Counted from the first letter of the stretch, positions 53,800-64,000 are shown. The stretch: DNA of 64,000 nt from Polynucleobacter asymbioticus (GCF_018687575.1 NZ_CP061297.1:1680821-1744820), one strand, 5' to 3'. Translations and numbers: made by a program. The notes: a model not told the origin generated them from the sequence alone.

Positions 53800-55187
53800 T
53801 GGGTAAGAAAAAAGTTGCCATCATTGGCGCCGGTATTTCTGGACTAGGTTGTGCTTATGCGTTAAGACAGCACCCAGATTTAGACATCACCATATTTGAA
53901 GGCGGCAACCATATTGGCGGTCACAGCAATACTGTAGATCTCACACTAGAAACTCCTCAAGGCAAGATGACCCATGGAGTGGATACTGGATTTTTAGTAT
54001 TTAATCGCAAAACCTATCCTCGCTTAGTTCGGTTGTTTGAGGAAATTCAGGCACCAATAGCACCATCAGAGATGTCTTTTTCAGTATCGATTGATGCTGG
54101 CAAAAAAACTGGGGTCAATAAAAAAATCGAGTGGGCTGGAAACGATCTAAACTCTTTCTTTGGACAAAGAAGCAACTTATTCTCCCTGTCGTTTTGGAGA
54201 ATGGCTTATGACATCTTACGCTTCAATCGTCTCGCCACTCGGCTCGCAGAAGAGCAAATCACTGCCAAGCTTGAATATGCAGAGCCGGATGAACGCATTA
54301 AAGATTTTTTAGATCGCAATCGTTTTAGCACGAGCTTTAGGGAAAATTATTTCTTGCCGATGATTGGCGCCATCTGGTCATGCTCTGTCGAGCAGATGCT
54401 GGAGTTTCCAATTCAGACCATGGTTCGTTTCTGTCACAACCACGGACTTTTGCAAATTCAAAATCGCCCGCAATGGCTTACTGTTAAAGGCGGTTCACGA
54501 GAGTATGTGAAACTTTTAGTAGCTGCTCTGGAGAAGCGACAAGTCAAGTTTGTGCGCGAGACAGTTGTTCGTGTCAATGCACGTCAATCTGAAAACTCTC
54601 AGGCTGAAGTGATTACATCCTCTGGATCACATTGGTTTGATGAAGTAGTGATGGCGTGTCATAGCGACCAGACTTTAGATCTGGTGCACGGCATCGATCA
54701 AGATGCCCGTAATATTTTGGCCTCGGTGCCTTATCAAAAAAATCGAGCCATTTTGCATACAGACATCAATTTCTTACCAGCTACCGAGCGCTGCTGGGCA
54801 GCTTGGAATTACACTGCAAAATCAGGTGCAACACCGACTGCACAGCAACACGTCAGCGTGAATTATTTAATTAATCGCTTACAGCCACTACCCAAAGCAT
54901 TCGAGAGCACACAGATTATTGTGAGTTTGAACCCGCTGACTGATCCCAATCCAAAATTGGTGCATGAGGAAATTCATTACTCGCACCCAGTGTTTGATAT
55001 GCGTGCTGTTCAGGCACAAAAAGAGCTACCACTAATTCAAGGCAATGCCTCAATTTGGTATTGCGGCGCATGGACTGGATTTGGCTTTCATGAGGATGGT
55101 CTTCGCTCAGGTGAATTGGTGGCAATGGATCTAATGGAAAAAATTGCACATCGCGTTCTACCCAACTCCATTAAAGACGTTCAGTAA
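53799..55187 (+). CDS. FAD-dependent NAD(P)-binding oxidoreductase (amine-oxidase-like)
   Basis: This 462-residue protein starts with GTG at 53799, overlapping the previous stop. N-terminal dinucleotide-binding motif VAIIGAGISGLGCAYALR is followed by a ribityl-binding GGNHIGGHSNTVDL; the C terminus has WYCGAWTGFGFHEDGLRSG. It is the FAD partner that travels with DUF1365 and cyclopropane-synthase-like genes in many proteobacteria. Its reaction is not established; desaturation or oxidation of fatty acyl chains is a guess. Confidence 0.88.
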   Translation: MGKKKVAIIGAGISGLGCAYALRQHPDLDITIFEGGNHIGGHSNTVDLTLETPQGKMTHGVDTGFLVFNRKTYPRLVRLFEEIQAPIAPSEMSFSVSIDAGKKTGVNKKIEWAGNDLNSFFGQRSNLFSLSFWRMAYDILRFNRLATRLAEEQITAKLEYAEPDERIKDFLDRNRFSTSFRENYFLPMIGAIWSCSVEQMLEFPIQTMVRFCHNHGLLQIQNRPQWLTVKGGSREYVKLLVAALEKRQVKFVRETVVRVNARQSENSQAEVITSSGSHWFDEVVMACHSDQTLDLVHGIDQDARNILASVPYQKNRAILHTDINFLPATERCWAAWNYTAKSGATPTAQQHVSVNYLINRLQPLPKAFESTQIIVSLNPLTDPNPKLVHEEIHYSHPVFDMRAVQAQKELPLIQGNASIWYCGAWTGFGFHEDGLRSGELVAMDLMEKIAHRVLPNSIKDVQ

Positions 55188-55973
55188 ATGAATTTGCCAA
55201 CGATTAATTTTGGGACGGTAAAGCATCGGCGCTTTCGCCCCGCTAAAAATGCGTTTGGCTACGGTGTATTTACGCTATCCATTCCGATGCGCGCTCGAAG
55301 GAGTGACCCAACATTACTGAGCATGCATGGTCTTAGAGATAATCAATTCGGACTTTTCTCATTCTTCGACCAAGATCATGGATTGGGCAATGCAGATAGC
55401 CTGAGCTGGATTGAAGCAACCTTGGAAGCAAATCATATTAAGTCTATCGATGGCGAGATCTGGTTACAAACCTTCCCGCGAGTATTGGGATATGTCTTTA
55501 ATCCTGTGAGCTTTTGGATTTGCACTCAAGCCAATGGACAAGTTCAGGCGGTATTAGCCGAGGTGAACAACACTTTTGGTGAACGGCACTGCTACTTGCT
55601 CAACCATGACTCTGGCAAAGCCTTGCAATCCGGAGAGACCTTGGTGAGCAAGAAAGTGTTTCATGTGTCGCCTTTCTGTGACGTACGCGGGGAATACCAC
55701 TTTCGCTTTTTGTTTCCTCAGGATAGCAATTCAAAGCAGCATATCGTTTGTCGGATTGAGCTTCATGAAGACGGCGCTCCATTGATCAATACCAGCATCA
55801 GCGGGCTAGCTCAGCCCTTAAACAAAAGCACTCTCTACCTTGCCTTCCTTCGCTACCCCCTGATGAGTCTGGGTGTTATTGGTCGAATTCATTGGCAGGC
55901 ATTGAAATTATGGTTAAAAGGTGTACCCTTTCACTCAAAACCTAAACCACCAGAACTTGAAATTACCCGATGA
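55188..55973 (+). CDS. DUF1365 family protein
   Basis: This 261-residue cytoplasmic protein has FGTVKHRRFRPAKNAFGYGVF, WLQTFPRVLGYVFNPVSFWIC and KVFHVSPFCDVRGEYHFRF, all conserved in DUF1365. The family has no firmly known reaction but always lies beside an FAD oxidoreductase and a CFA-synthase-like gene. It directly abuts the FAD gene and overlaps cfa by 4 bp. Confidence 0.9.
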   Translation: MNLPTINFGTVKHRRFRPAKNAFGYGVFTLSIPMRARRSDPTLLSMHGLRDNQFGLFSFFDQDHGLGNADSLSWIEATLEANHIKSIDGEIWLQTFPRVLGYVFNPVSFWICTQANGQVQAVLAEVNNTFGERHCYLLNHDSGKALQSGETLVSKKVFHVSPFCDVRGEYHFRFLFPQDSNSKQHIVCRIELHEDGAPLINTSISGLAQPLNKSTLYLAFLRYPLMSLGVIGRIHWQALKLWLKGVPFHSKPKPPELEITR

Positions 55974-57265
55974 ATCGCCCCGGCCAATCACTACTGTCCC
56001 GCCTAACCTTCTCACGTACTGAGAAGCGCGAATCTAAACAGCAACAATATCGCTCGAGTACAGAAACCTTATTGGCTCTTTTGGGGCAATTACGCAGCGG
56101 ATATTTGGTGCTCACCCTGCCAAATAAAGAAGTCAAAGAATTTGGAAATAGTACAGATCAATTGCATGCAGAAATCCAAGTTTTAGATTGGTCCGTGTTT
56201 AAACAAGTGTTATCTCATGGTGATATTGGCTTTGCTGAAAGCTATATTCGGGGTGAATGGAATACACCTGATCTCAAAGCAGTTCTGGAATTGGCTATTC
56301 GTAACCGCACCATCTTAGAGAAAGCAATCTATGGAAGCTGGCTTGGATCCATAGCGTATCGCCTGAGGCATTGGTTTAGAGATAACTCCAAATCTGGAAG
56401 CCGTAAAAATATTCATGCGCACTATGACTTAGGAAATGCCTTCTACACCCTTTGGTTAGACCCCACTATGAGCTATTCAAGCGCGTGGTTCTCTGAGGGT
56501 GACAAACAATCACTGATGGATGCGCAACGTGCCAAGATCAAACGTATCTTAGATTCCATAAACACCAAGCCAGGTGATCAACTCCTAGAAATTGGCTGCG
56601 GTTGGGGTGGCTTTATGGAAGAGGCTCTGCGGAATGGCAATCAAGTTACCGGCCTGACTTTGTCGACAGAACAAAAAGCTTTTGCAGACACTAGACTTCA
56701 AAAAGTAGTTGCAGAGATAAATAGTTCCCGTCAATTCGAAGTGCGTCTCCAGGACTATCGAGACTGTGCAGAGCAATTTGATGGCATTGCCTCCATTGAA
56801 ATGTTTGAGGCAGTTGGTGAAAACCATTGGGGTGAATACTTCCAAACCGTTGCCAATCGACTAAAAGCAGGCGGCCGAGCTTGTATCCAAACAATTGTGA
56901 TTGCAGAAGATTTATTTGATCGCTATCGCCATAGTACCGACTTTATCCAACAGTATGTTTTTCCAGGCGGCATGCTGCCATCACCAAGTAAGTTCAAGGC
57001 TGCGGCCGCTAGTGCAGGCCTAGAGGTTGAGGCAGAGTTTGCTTTTGGTGCCGACTACGCTAAAACCTTATGTCTATGGCGTGATAGCTTTAATCACAAG
57101 ATTGAAGAAATCTATCGCCTCGGATTTGATGAAGCTTTCATTCGACTTTGGAATTTCTATCTCATGTATTGCGCAGCTGGATTCTCCGAAAAGAATATTG
57201 ATGTCGTGCAGTACACCCTCAAACACCAAGATGTTATTCACTCAAGTGATGCCCTGCGCCCATGA
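55970..57265 (+). CDS. Cyclopropane-fatty-acyl-phospholipid synthase family methyltransferase
   Basis: This 431-residue SAM-dependent enzyme acts on unsaturated acyl chains of membrane lipids. It shows HGDIGFAESYIRGEW, IHAHYDLGNAFYTLWLDPTMSYSSAWF, SAM motif LLEIGCGWGGFMEEA and YIFPGG-like QYVFPGGMLPSPS. A Cys is present in YCAAGFSEKNI. Whether it makes cyclopropane or another methylated product is unclear. It overlaps the SDR gene by 4 bp. Confidence 0.9.
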   Translation: MNRPGQSLLSRLTFSRTEKRESKQQQYRSSTETLLALLGQLRSGYLVLTLPNKEVKEFGNSTDQLHAEIQVLDWSVFKQVLSHGDIGFAESYIRGEWNTPDLKAVLELAIRNRTILEKAIYGSWLGSIAYRLRHWFRDNSKSGSRKNIHAHYDLGNAFYTLWLDPTMSYSSAWFSEGDKQSLMDAQRAKIKRILDSINTKPGDQLLEIGCGWGGFMEEALRNGNQVTGLTLSTEQKAFADTRLQKVVAEINSSRQFEVRLQDYRDCAEQFDGIASIEMFEAVGENHWGEYFQTVANRLKAGGRACIQTIVIAEDLFDRYRHSTDFIQQYVFPGGMLPSPSKFKAAAASAGLEVEAEFAFGADYAKTLCLWRDSFNHKIEEIYRLGFDEAFIRLWNFYLMYCAAGFSEKNIDVVQYTLKHQDVIHSSDALRP

Positions 57266-58038
57266 AACAAAAAGGAATTGATTCATTTATCAATCAACGT
57301 ATTTGGATCATTGGAGCATCCAGTGGAATTGGTGAGGCCTGTACAAAAGCTTTTATCAAAGCAGGTGCAAAGGTGGCACTCTCAAGCCGTCGTGTTGAAC
57401 GCCTAAATACTCTTGCGCAATCCGCGGATCCAGAACAAAGCTTGGTTCTCCCGCTGGATGTGACCCAGCAAGAACAGCTTATTTCAGCTCATCAAACTAT
57501 CCTAGAAGCGTGGGGCGGATTAGATCTGCTGCTATTTGTTTCCGGCGTATACACACCCTTGCGCGCTGATAATTTTGACTTTGATGTTGCACAACAAACC
57601 ATTGATGCCAACTTACTAGGCCCCATGCGGGCAGTCGGAATAGTCTTGCCGAATATGCTCGAGGCTCACTCCGGTCACATTGCGATTGTTGGAAGTGTTG
57701 CTGGATATAGCGGACTCCCAAAAGCTTTGGCCTATGGGCCAAGCAAAGCGGGGATTATTAATTTCTGTGAAACACTCTATTACGACTTACTACCGCAAGG
57801 CGTAAGTGTGCATATGATTTCACCAGGCTTCGTGGCAACCGAAGCAACTGCTCAAAATGATTTTGAGATGCCAGCGCTAATCACTGCTGATGAAGCTGCT
57901 AAAGAAATCCTTAACGGAATTCAGGCGGGAGAGTTTGATATTCACTTCCCTAAACGATTTTCAGGATTCTTAAAGTTCCTCAGAATCCTGCCTTACCCTC
58001 TTTACTTTTGGATCGTACGACGCTTCGTCAAAATCTAA
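57262..58038 (+). CDS. SDR family NAD(P)-dependent oxidoreductase
   Basis: This 258-residue short-chain dehydrogenase has cofactor motif IIGASSGIGEACTKAF, NLLGPM, catalytic VGSVAGYSGLPKALAYGPSKAG (Ser, Tyr, Lys), and a short C-terminal hydrophobic end (ILPYPLYFWIVRRF). As last gene of the lipid-modification operon it could reduce a keto or aldehyde intermediate. Substrate unknown. Confidence 0.88.
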   Translation: MKQKGIDSFINQRIWIIGASSGIGEACTKAFIKAGAKVALSSRRVERLNTLAQSADPEQSLVLPLDVTQQEQLISAHQTILEAWGGLDLLLFVSGVYTPLRADNFDFDVAQQTIDANLLGPMRAVGIVLPNMLEAHSGHIAIVGSVAGYSGLPKALAYGPSKAGIINFCETLYYDLLPQGVSVHMISPGFVATEATAQNDFEMPALITADEAAKEILNGIQAGEFDIHFPKRFSGFLKFLRILPYPLYFWIVRRFVKI

Positions 58039-58047
58039 GATTCGGAC

Positions 58048-58710
58048 TTACTTGTACTTATCCTTACGGATTTTTTGCTCCAAGAAATCCATTACTGCGA
58101 TCGCTTTAGCTTTGGTTCCAGCAATTGATGGGGAGGTCACATAGCGACCCTGCATCACAACAGTTGGCACACCATCAATGCGGTAAGCATCAGCCATCTG
58201 CCTTGCAGCACGTGCCTTCGATACAACGGCAAAGGAACGATAGGTGGCCAAGAAAGTATTGCGATCAATACCCTGAGACGCAACCCAATCTGCAATCTCA
58301 TTTTCTGTCATGAGGCGCTTATTTTCTTTATGCATGGCGTACATGACTTTGTCATTCATCGCATCACCCTTGCCCATGGCCTCTAAGGCATAGAACAATT
58401 GGCTGTGTGGCATAAAGTCATCACGGAAGGCAACAGGCACTTTGCGGAATGTCACATCCTTTGGTTGGCGCTTAAGCCATGCATTGAGCTCCGGCTCAAA
58501 GTCATAGCAATGTGGACAGCCGTACCAAAAGAACTCGATGACCTCAACCTTGCCTTTAGATTCAACTGGCTGAGGAGTAGGCAGAATACGGTAATCAAAC
58601 CCCTCTTCAATCTTAGGGCTTTGCGCAGTAGCAAGGCCTGAAACAGAAAAGGCCATACCAAGAATCGCCGCAGATAAAAGGGCTCGCTTAGACTTAGACA
58701 ATGTGATCAT
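58048..58710 (-). CDS. dsbA: Thiol:disulfide interchange protein DsbA
   Basis: This periplasmic disulfide-introducing oxidase of 220 residues has a signal peptide to about residue 29, active site FFWYGCPHCYDFEPEL (CPHC) and cis-Pro region RIDGVPTVVMQGRYV. A 4-bp overlap with the SPOR gene upstream indicates co-translation, a linkage often seen in Burkholderiales. Confidence 0.95.
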   Translation of the reverse strand: MITLSKSKRALLSAAILGMAFSVSGLATAQSPKIEEGFDYRILPTPQPVESKGKVEVIEFFWYGCPHCYDFEPELNAWLKRQPKDVTFRKVPVAFRDDFMPHSQLFYALEAMGKGDAMNDKVMYAMHKENKRLMTENEIADWVASQGIDRNTFLATYRSFAVVSKARAARQMADAYRIDGVPTVVMQGRYVTSPSIAGTKAKAIAVMDFLEQKIRKDKYK

Positions 58711-59321
58711 GATTTGCTAGATTTAATAACGCTCGGTTTAATGCCCATGCTATTTAACTTATCTCGCACAGGATTGCTTTCTTCGACACTATTGTATGGG
58801 CCAACACGAACACGCCAGAGCGTGTTGCCCTCGCTACTAATTTCACTTAGTTGGGACTGGATGCCCTGAATAGCCAAGCTGGCTTTTTGAGCATCTGCAT
58901 CAGCTCGCTTATTAAAGGCGCCCACTTGTAAGAAATAAATTGCATCCGATTTTGCAGCTGGTGCGGGGGTCGATTCTGCCGGCTTCTTCCCATTGACTAA
59001 ATCAGCAATAGGGTCTGGGGTATTGGCCGCAGGTGCCGCCGACTTGCCCTGCAAAGGCTTATTCAAATCAAGAGACTCCGCAGGGGCGGCTGCTTCGCCC
59101 TCGGCAGGCGCTGGACCTGGCTTAATTGTTAATGGGAGATTAGGGGCTCTGACTCCAGGGCGCTCTTGAGGTGTGTTTTTGGAAAGGTAAAAGGCAATCA
59201 CAAAAGCAACGCCGAGACCAACCCCAAGACCTAAAATAAAGCCAAGGATAGTGCCACCATACTCCGGACTCGAAGACGGCGTGTTGGGAGTGAAGCTGGT
59301 GTTTTGATTATTTTGTTTCAT
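58707..59321 (-). CDS. SPOR-domain protein (FtsN-like)
   Basis: This 204-residue protein has one membrane helix (about 22-45, GTILGFILGLGVGLGVAFVIAFYL), a Pro/Ala-rich periplasmic linker, and a C-terminal SPOR domain (about 128-202, YFLQVGAFNKRADADAQKASLAI ... WRVRVGPYNSVEE), which binds denuded glycan strands at the septum. The topology resembles FtsN, but sequence outside SPOR is not conserved enough to assign that name. argS lies upstream, as in other Burkholderiales. Confidence 0.9.
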   Translation of the reverse strand: MKQNNQNTSFTPNTPSSSPEYGGTILGFILGLGVGLGVAFVIAFYLSKNTPQERPGVRAPNLPLTIKPGPAPAEGEAAAPAESLDLNKPLQGKSAAPAANTPDPIADLVNGKKPAESTPAPAAKSDAIYFLQVGAFNKRADADAQKASLAIQGIQSQLSEISSEGNTLWRVRVGPYNSVEESNPVRDKLNSMGIKPSVIKSSKS

Positions 59322-59371
59322 CGTGTCCCCATCCTTCTTTTTACTTCTTGAGTGCTAGCGGTTGATACAGC

Positions 59372-61099
59372 CTACATCTTAGCGGGTGCTGAAACACCTA
59401 ATACTTTTAATCCATTTTCAAGCACCTGGCGCGTTGCCGAAAGTAATGCCAGACGAGCCAATTTCAAAGCAGGATCATCCACCAGAACGCGATCTGCATT
59501 ATAAAAAGTATGGAAGTCTCCAGCTAAATCACGTAAGTAGAAGGCTAAAGCATGTGGCGATAAATCCGCAGCTGCATCCGTGAGCATTTCTGGATATTCA
59601 GCCAAACGACGCAAGAGATGATCTGAAGCCTTGCTTTGTAAAAGAGAAAGATCCGCACCCTTCAGGTCAGAAACCTGCCCACCCCACTGAGTCAAGATAG
59701 AGCAAATACGCGCATGGGCGTATTGCACGTAGAACACGGGGTTCTCGTCATTTTGCTGCAATGCTAAATCAACATCAAATACAAATTCAGTATCAGCTTT
59801 GCGGGAGATGAGGAAAAAACGTACCGCATCACGTCCGCGCTGTAGCGCAAGCTCGCGCTCATCAGCTGTCATTTCTGGCGTAACACCACCAGACCACTCA
59901 ACTAAGTCACGTACAGTCACATAAGAGCCTGCACGCTTAGAAATTTTGACCTCTTCACCATGGCGCATAACTGTCACCATCTTATGCAATACATAGTCCG
60001 GGTAGGTTTTTGGAATATTCCAACCGCGCTTCTGCGCTACGCCCTGCAAGCCTGAACGTACACGGGCGATCGTGCCATGGTGATCACTGCCTTGGACGTT
60101 AATCACTTTTTCAAAGCCACGATTCCATTTACTGGTGTGATAAGCGACATCAGGCACAAAGTAAGTAAAACTGCCATCGGACTTACGCATAACGCGATCT
60201 TTATCGTCACCATCATCCGTTGTCTTTAGCCAAAGTGCACCTTCAGATTCGTAGGTCTTACCAATATCCTGCAACTCTTCAACAATCTTGGCAACACTAC
60301 CGTCGGTATACAAGGAAGATTCTAGGTAGTAGCAATCAAACTTCACACCAAATGTTTTCAGATCGATATCTTGTTCATTACGTAAATACGCCACAGCAAA
60401 TTGACGAATAGCTTCAAGATCATCTTGATATTCAGAGGAAGCCTTAAAAGCAATCGCAATCTCTGCAATGTACTCACCGTTATAAGCGCTCTCTGGCCAA
60501 GCGGCATCGCCCGGTTTAAGCCCATTTAATCTGGCCTGCACAGAGAGCGCCAAATTAGCGATCTGTACTCCAGCATCGTTGTAATAGAACTCGCGGTGCA
60601 CCTTAATGCCCTGAGTTGCCAATAGGTTTGCCAGCGCATCACCTAACGCAGCTTGACGGCCATGGCCAACGTGGAGGGGGCCAGTAGGATTGGCAGACAC
60701 AAACTCAATCATGGCACTAGAGACAGGTGCTGCTTCTGGAGCCAACTGACCAAACTGGGCTCCCGCCGTGAGAATCTCTTGCACCACGGCAGTTTTAGCG
60801 GCGTTGCTCAGGCGAAAGTTAATAAAACCAGGCCCTGCGATTTCGCAAGAGGCAATGAGATCGGCATAGCCGGGTTGCTGCTCCAGACGCTCAACCAGTG
60901 CTTGCGCTAATTCCCTGGGATTTAGCTTCCAAGCCTTGGAGAGTTGGAGGGCAATATTACAAGCGACATCGCCATGGTCTACAGCCTTAGGGCGCTCTAA
61001 ACGAGGTGCCGGGGCATCGCCCAAGCCACGCTCCTGAGCCAAACCTTGCAGGGCCACACCGAGCATCTCAATTAAACGATTTTTATTAGTTAACAACAT
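59372..61099 (-). CDS. argS: Arginyl-tRNA synthetase
   Basis: This class I aminoacyl-tRNA synthetase has 575 residues. The HIGH-like motif is [14 protein letters not shown], with [13 protein letters not shown] before it. A KMSKS-like element occurs in [19 protein letters not shown] and the anticodon-binding DALR domain is in the C terminus ([10 protein letters not shown]...). An N-terminal Arg-S domain covers about 1-100. Length is typical. Confidence 0.97.
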   Translation of the reverse strand: MLLTNKNRLIEMLGVALQGLAQERGLGDAPAPRLERPKAVDHGDVACNIALQLSKAWKLNPRELAQALVERLEQQPGYADLIASCEIAGPGFINFRLSNAAKTAVVQEILTAGAQFGQLAPEAAPVSSAMIEFVSANPTGPLHVGHGRQAALGDALANLLATQGIKVHREFYYNDAGVQIANLALSVQARLNGLKPGDAAWPESAYNGEYIAEIAIAFKASSEYQDDLEAIRQFAVAYLRNEQDIDLKTFGVKFDCYYLESSLYTDGSVAKIVEELQDIGKTYESEGALWLKTTDDGDDKDRVMRKSDGSFTYFVPDVAYHTSKWNRGFEKVINVQGSDHHGTIARVRSGLQGVAQKRGWNIPKTYPDYVLHKMVTVMRHGEEVKISKRAGSYVTVRDLVEWSGGVTPEMTADERELALQRGRDAVRFFLISRKADTEFVFDVDLALQQNDENPVFYVQYAHARICSILTQWGGQVSDLKGADLSLLQSKASDHLLRRLAEYPEMLTDAAADLSPHALAFYLRDLAGDFHTFYNADRVLVDDPALKLARLALLSATRQVLENGLKVLGVSAPAKM

Positions 61100-61134
61100 A
61101 GATAAGTGAGTTTATCAGGTGGTAAGCTATCGAA

Positions 61135-61452
61135 ATGATCTATCAATTTCGCTCCAAAGCGGGTCCTGACGTCATCATGCTGGCTGATCTGACCCAGCGA
61201 ATCTTTGAAATTTTGGGTCGCCCATTAGAGCCCAGAGGTATTTTGACGGTTGAGCAACTGCCAGCCCTCATCATCGCCCTAGAAACCGCCATTCTGAAAG
61301 ATTTGGAAGAGCGAGCTAAAAGCAATACTGCCGACCCAGAAAATGCTGAGAAACCGAAGCTTGCAGACAGGCTGGGGCAGCGTGCCTACCCCTTCCTAGA
61401 GCTCATGAAACAGGCTAAAGCCAAAGATGAGCCGGTGATGTGGGGCGTTTAA
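61135..61452 (+). CDS. DUF1840 family protein
   Basis: This 105-residue cytoplasmic protein begins MIYQFRSKAGPDVIMLADL and has RGILTVEQLPALIIALE and RAYPFLELMKQAKA, typical of DUF1840. The family is found in beta/gammaproteobacteria with no assigned function. It is divergent from argS (35-bp gap) and convergent with metH. Confidence 0.9.
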   Translation: MIYQFRSKAGPDVIMLADLTQRIFEILGRPLEPRGILTVEQLPALIIALETAILKDLEERAKSNTADPENAEKPKLADRLGQRAYPFLELMKQAKAKDEPVMWGV

Positions 61453-61492
61453 GCACTTCACCCCACACTACTCCACACCAGCCAAATCTAAT

Positions 61493-64000
61493 CTAGTCTA
61501 TTGAGCTTGCCAGCTGGCGACGGATATCTTCAACTGACTCGTTGCGACGCTTAGCAAGATCTTCAATCTGATCCGCAGAAAGCTTACCAACGTTGAAATA
61601 ACGCGCATCTGGGTGGGCCAGATAAAAGCCGCTGACACTGGAGGCCGGATTCATGGCCATCGACTCAGTCAAGGTCATACCAATATCTTCTGAACCAATG
61701 ACGCGCAATAAGTCTTTTTTAACTTCATGAGCAGGACAAGCAGGATAACCAGGGGCTGGACGGATACCGCGGTATTCCTCATTGATCATTTGATCATTCG
61801 TCAAAATCTCGTCAGTTGCATAACCCCATAGGTCCGTACGAACACGGTGGTGCATTAATTCTGCAAATGCTTCCGCTAAACGATCAGCCAAGGATTGCAA
61901 CATGATTGCGCTGTAATCATCATGCTTCGCATGAAACTCAGCCACTTTTTTCTCAACGCCGTGACCAGTCGTCACAGCAAAGCAGCCAAGGTAATCAGCC
62001 ACATTGGAATCTTTTGGCGCTACATAATCTGCCAAGCAACGATTAGGTCGACGAACACCATCTATTACTGGGCGCTCAGCCTGCTGGCGCAGGTTATGCC
62101 AAACAAACACTGGATGCTCACGAGATTCATCGCTATACAAGACAATGTCATCACCTATTGTGTTTGCTGGATAGAAGGCCACTACAGCGTCTGCTTGCAA
62201 CCACTGACCTTTGATTAATTTATCCAGTAGTGCCTTGCCATCTTCAAATACTTTACGAGCCTCTACGCCAACGATTTCATCGTCCAAGATTGCTGGGAAC
62301 TTACCAGCTAAATCCCAAGTTTGAAAGAATGGTGTCCAGTCAATATATTTGGCAATATCACTGAGAGAGAAATTCTTGAAAACACGACGCCCAATAAACT
62401 TGGGCTTCTCAGGCACATAATTAGCCCAATCAATCAGCTCGCGATTCTTGCGCGCAGCTTCTAAAGAGATGGTTGGCGATGCTTTCTTGTTGGCATGTTG
62501 CTCACGAATACGTACATAGTCATCGCGCAAATCTTGAATAAATTTCTTAGCACTCTCATCGGATAGTAAGCTCGATGCCACCGATACAGAGCGGGAAGCG
62601 TCAGGCACATAAACTACCGGGCCATCGTAATGCGGTGCAATCTTCACTGCAGTATGAACGCGTGAAGTAGTTGCACCACCAATCATCAATGGAATTTGAC
62701 GTTCACGGAAATAGTCATCACGCTGCATCTCTTGAGCAACGTAGGTCATCTCTTCCAAGGACGGAGTGATTAAGCCAGAAAGACCAACAATATCTGCTTT
62801 TTCTTCTTTGGCGCGCTTGAGGATTTCTGCGCAAGGTACCATCACACCCATATTGGCAACTTCAAAGTTATTACATTGCAGCACTACCGTCACAATATTT
62901 TTACCAATATCGTGTACGTCACCCTTAACAGTCGCCATCACAATCTTGCCCTTGGCTTTGGCTTCGCCACCAGAGGCAATATGTAAACGTTTTTCTTCTT
63001 CAATGTACGGGATCAAAATCGCAACCGCCTGCTTCATTACTCGCGCACTCTTGACCACCTGGGGTAGGAACATCTTGCCAGCACCAAATAAGTCGCCCAC
63101 GACGTTCATGCCATCCATCAAAGGGCCTTCAATCACCTCGATTGGACGACCGCCTGCACCCATAATTTGCGCACGCAACTCTTCAGTATCTTCTTCAATA
63201 AAGGTGGTGATGCCATGTACCAATGCATGGGTTAAACGCTCACGCACCGGGGATTCGCGCCAGACCAAGTTCTCTACTTGCTTTGCGCCTCCACCCTTAA
63301 ATTGGTCGGCAATATCGAGCAAGCGCTCCGTCGGAGTCTTGCCATCTTTTTCTTTAAAACGGTTTAGCACCACATCTTCGACGCGCTCACGCAATTCAGG
63401 ATCTAGGTCTGCATATACGCCGAGCTGTCCTGCATTGACGATGCCCATATCCATGCCCGCCTGAATGGCGTGATACAGGAACACCGTATGAATCGCTTCT
63501 CGAACGCGATCATTGCCGCGGAAAGAGAAGCTCACATTAGAGACGCCGCCACTCACTTTCGCGCCCGGCAGATTTTCTTTAATCCAACGAGTAGCGTTGA
63601 TGAAATCTACCGCATAGTTATCATGTTCTTCAATACCCGTCGCAATGGCAAAGATATTGGGGTCAAAAATAATATCTTCTGCTGGGAAGCCAATCTCATT
63701 CACGAGAATTTGATAGCAACGCTGGCAGATTTCGGTCTTGCGCTTGAAAGTATCTGCTTGGCCTACTTCATCAAATGCCATCACTACGGATGCTGCGCCG
63801 TAACGTCGGATTAGTCGCGCCTGTTTTCTAAAAGACTCTTCTCCCTCTTTGAGAGAGATCGAATTCACAATCGGCTTACCTTGAATACATTTCAGGCCGG
63901 CTTCGATCACACTCCACTTGGAGGAGTCAATCATGATCGGTACACGTGCAATATCCGGTTCTGAAGCAATCAAATTCAAGAAGCGCGTCATCGCCGCTTC
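61493..64000 (-). CDS. metH: Cobalamin-dependent methionine synthase, 3' part (5' end beyond window)
   Basis: MetH methylates homocysteine using methyltetrahydrofolate and B12. The frame is open to the window edge. Residues seen include the end of the pterin-binding barrel ([26 protein letters not shown]), the cap domain, B12-binding motif [12 protein letters not shown] (base-off His) with [13 protein letters not shown], and the SAM-dependent reactivation domain ([19 protein letters not shown]). About 835 residues are present. In Burkholderiales metH is often split into a separate homocysteine-binding gene; whether that holds here lies outside the window. Confidence 0.95.
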   Translation of the reverse strand, partial: EAAMTRFLNLIASEPDIARVPIMIDSSKWSVIEAGLKCIQGKPIVNSISLKEGEESFRKQARLIRRYGAASVVMAFDEVGQADTFKRKTEICQRCYQILVNEIGFPAEDIIFDPNIFAIATGIEEHDNYAVDFINATRWIKENLPGAKVSGGVSNVSFSFRGNDRVREAIHTVFLYHAIQAGMDMGIVNAGQLGVYADLDPELRERVEDVVLNRFKEKDGKTPTERLLDIADQFKGGGAKQVENLVWRESPVRERLTHALVHGITTFIEEDTEELRAQIMGAGGRPIEVIEGPLMDGMNVVGDLFGAGKMFLPQVVKSARVMKQAVAILIPYIEEEKRLHIASGGEAKAKGKIVMATVKGDVHDIGKNIVTVVLQCNNFEVANMGVMVPCAEILKRAKEEKADIVGLSGLITPSLEEMTYVAQEMQRDDYFRERQIPLMIGGATTSRVHTAVKIAPHYDGPVVYVPDASRSVSVASSLLSDESAKKFIQDLRDDYVRIREQHANKKASPTISLEAARKNRELIDWANYVPEKPKFIGRRVFKNFSLSDIAKYIDWTPFFQTWDLAGKFPAILDDEIVGVEARKVFEDGKALLDKLIKGQWLQADAVVAFYPANTIGDDIVLYSDESREHPVFVWHNLRQQAERPVIDGVRRPNRCLADYVAPKDSNVADYLGCFAVTTGHGVEKKVAEFHAKHDDYSAIMLQSLADRLAEAFAELMHHRVRTDLWGYATDEILTNDQMINEEYRGIRPAPGYPACPAHEVKKDLLRVIGSEDIGMTLTESMAMNPASSVSGFYLAHPDARYFNVGKLSADQIEDLAKRRNESVEDIRRQLASSID

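Noticed and set aside
61440..61466. GTGGGG...CCCCAC inverted repeat at the DUF1840/metH junction as terminator
   Set aside because: Only 6 bp with a 15-nt loop and no T tract.
62766..63464. 232-codon plus-strand frame inside metH
   Set aside because: It is antisense to well-conserved metH domains and has the Ser/Pro/Thr-rich composition of a shadow frame.

Overview
The window looks like the chromosome of a free-living betaproteobacterium of order Burkholderiales, most likely Polynucleobacter or a close relative. This is inferred from gene order and protein character, not from a database search. Supporting features are the order TPR/LolB - ispE - tRNA-Gln - prs - rplY - pth, the cluster gshA - gshB - EIIA(Man) - ptsH - ptsI, the lptCAB - hpf - ptsN - hprK - rapZ block, a caa3-type oxidase operon with COX11, SURF1, CtaA, CtaB and SCO1, a moderate G+C content, and very tight packing with many 4-bp overlaps. 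There is no gene-free stretch over 300 bases. I saw no insertion sequence, prophage, CRISPR array, rRNA operon or defence island.

Layout. 1-2164: end of uvrA and a CPA2 antiporter, convergent with no gap. 2176-5752: LPS Kdo supply (kdsD, kdsC) and LPS export (lptC, lptA, lptB). 5945-8638: ribosome hibernation and phosphotransfer regulation (hpf, ptsN, hprK, rapZ). The rpoN gene that usually sits between lptB and hpf in Burkholderiales is absent. 8583-10564: 8-oxoguanine repair (mutY, mutM). 10600-15544: a TPR-LolB fusion, ispE, tRNA-Gln, prs, rplY, pth. 15574-19736 (minus): ferredoxin, coaD, rsmD and two M16 peptidases. 19799-21724: ftsY and rpoH, the latter behind a perfect CIRCE operator.

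21744-30716 holds the heme A and cytochrome c oxidase region: SCO1, heme o and heme A synthases, an unnamed membrane protein, SURF1, subunits III, I and II, COX11 and several tiny membrane proteins. 30897-38167 is a mixed housekeeping stretch (a BioC-like methyltransferase, comF-type PRTase, trmL, gpsA, secB, grxC, rhodanese, gpmA, ctpA, moeB). 38197-42923 is a regulatory PTS without sugar permeases, coupled to glutathione synthesis. 43028-45699 is a nitrogen cluster (amt, glnK, TorF-type porin) behind phased GGTGC/GCACC half-sites. 46242-48758 covers lipoate synthesis. 48789-53130 holds a hydrolase, a 2Fe-2S protein, a VanZ protein, birA, coaX and rfaE2. 53221-58038 is an exported glutathione peroxidase followed by a four-gene lipid-modifying operon (FAD oxidoreductase, DUF1365, cyclopropane-fatty-acid-synthase-like, SDR). 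58048-64000 has dsbA, a SPOR protein, argS, DUF1840 and the 3' part of metH.

Points most worth a second look: (1) a LolB domain fused to a TPR protein without a lipobox, so the outer-membrane lipoprotein receptor may lack its anchor; (2) rsmD, whose conserved N terminus lies upstream of every ATG/GTG/TTG but directly behind a strong Shine-Dalgarno and an ATA codon; (3) the exact CIRCE inverted repeat over the rpoH promoter; (4) missing rpoN beside NtrC-like half-sites; (5) an unusual Fe-S cysteine spacing in MutY.
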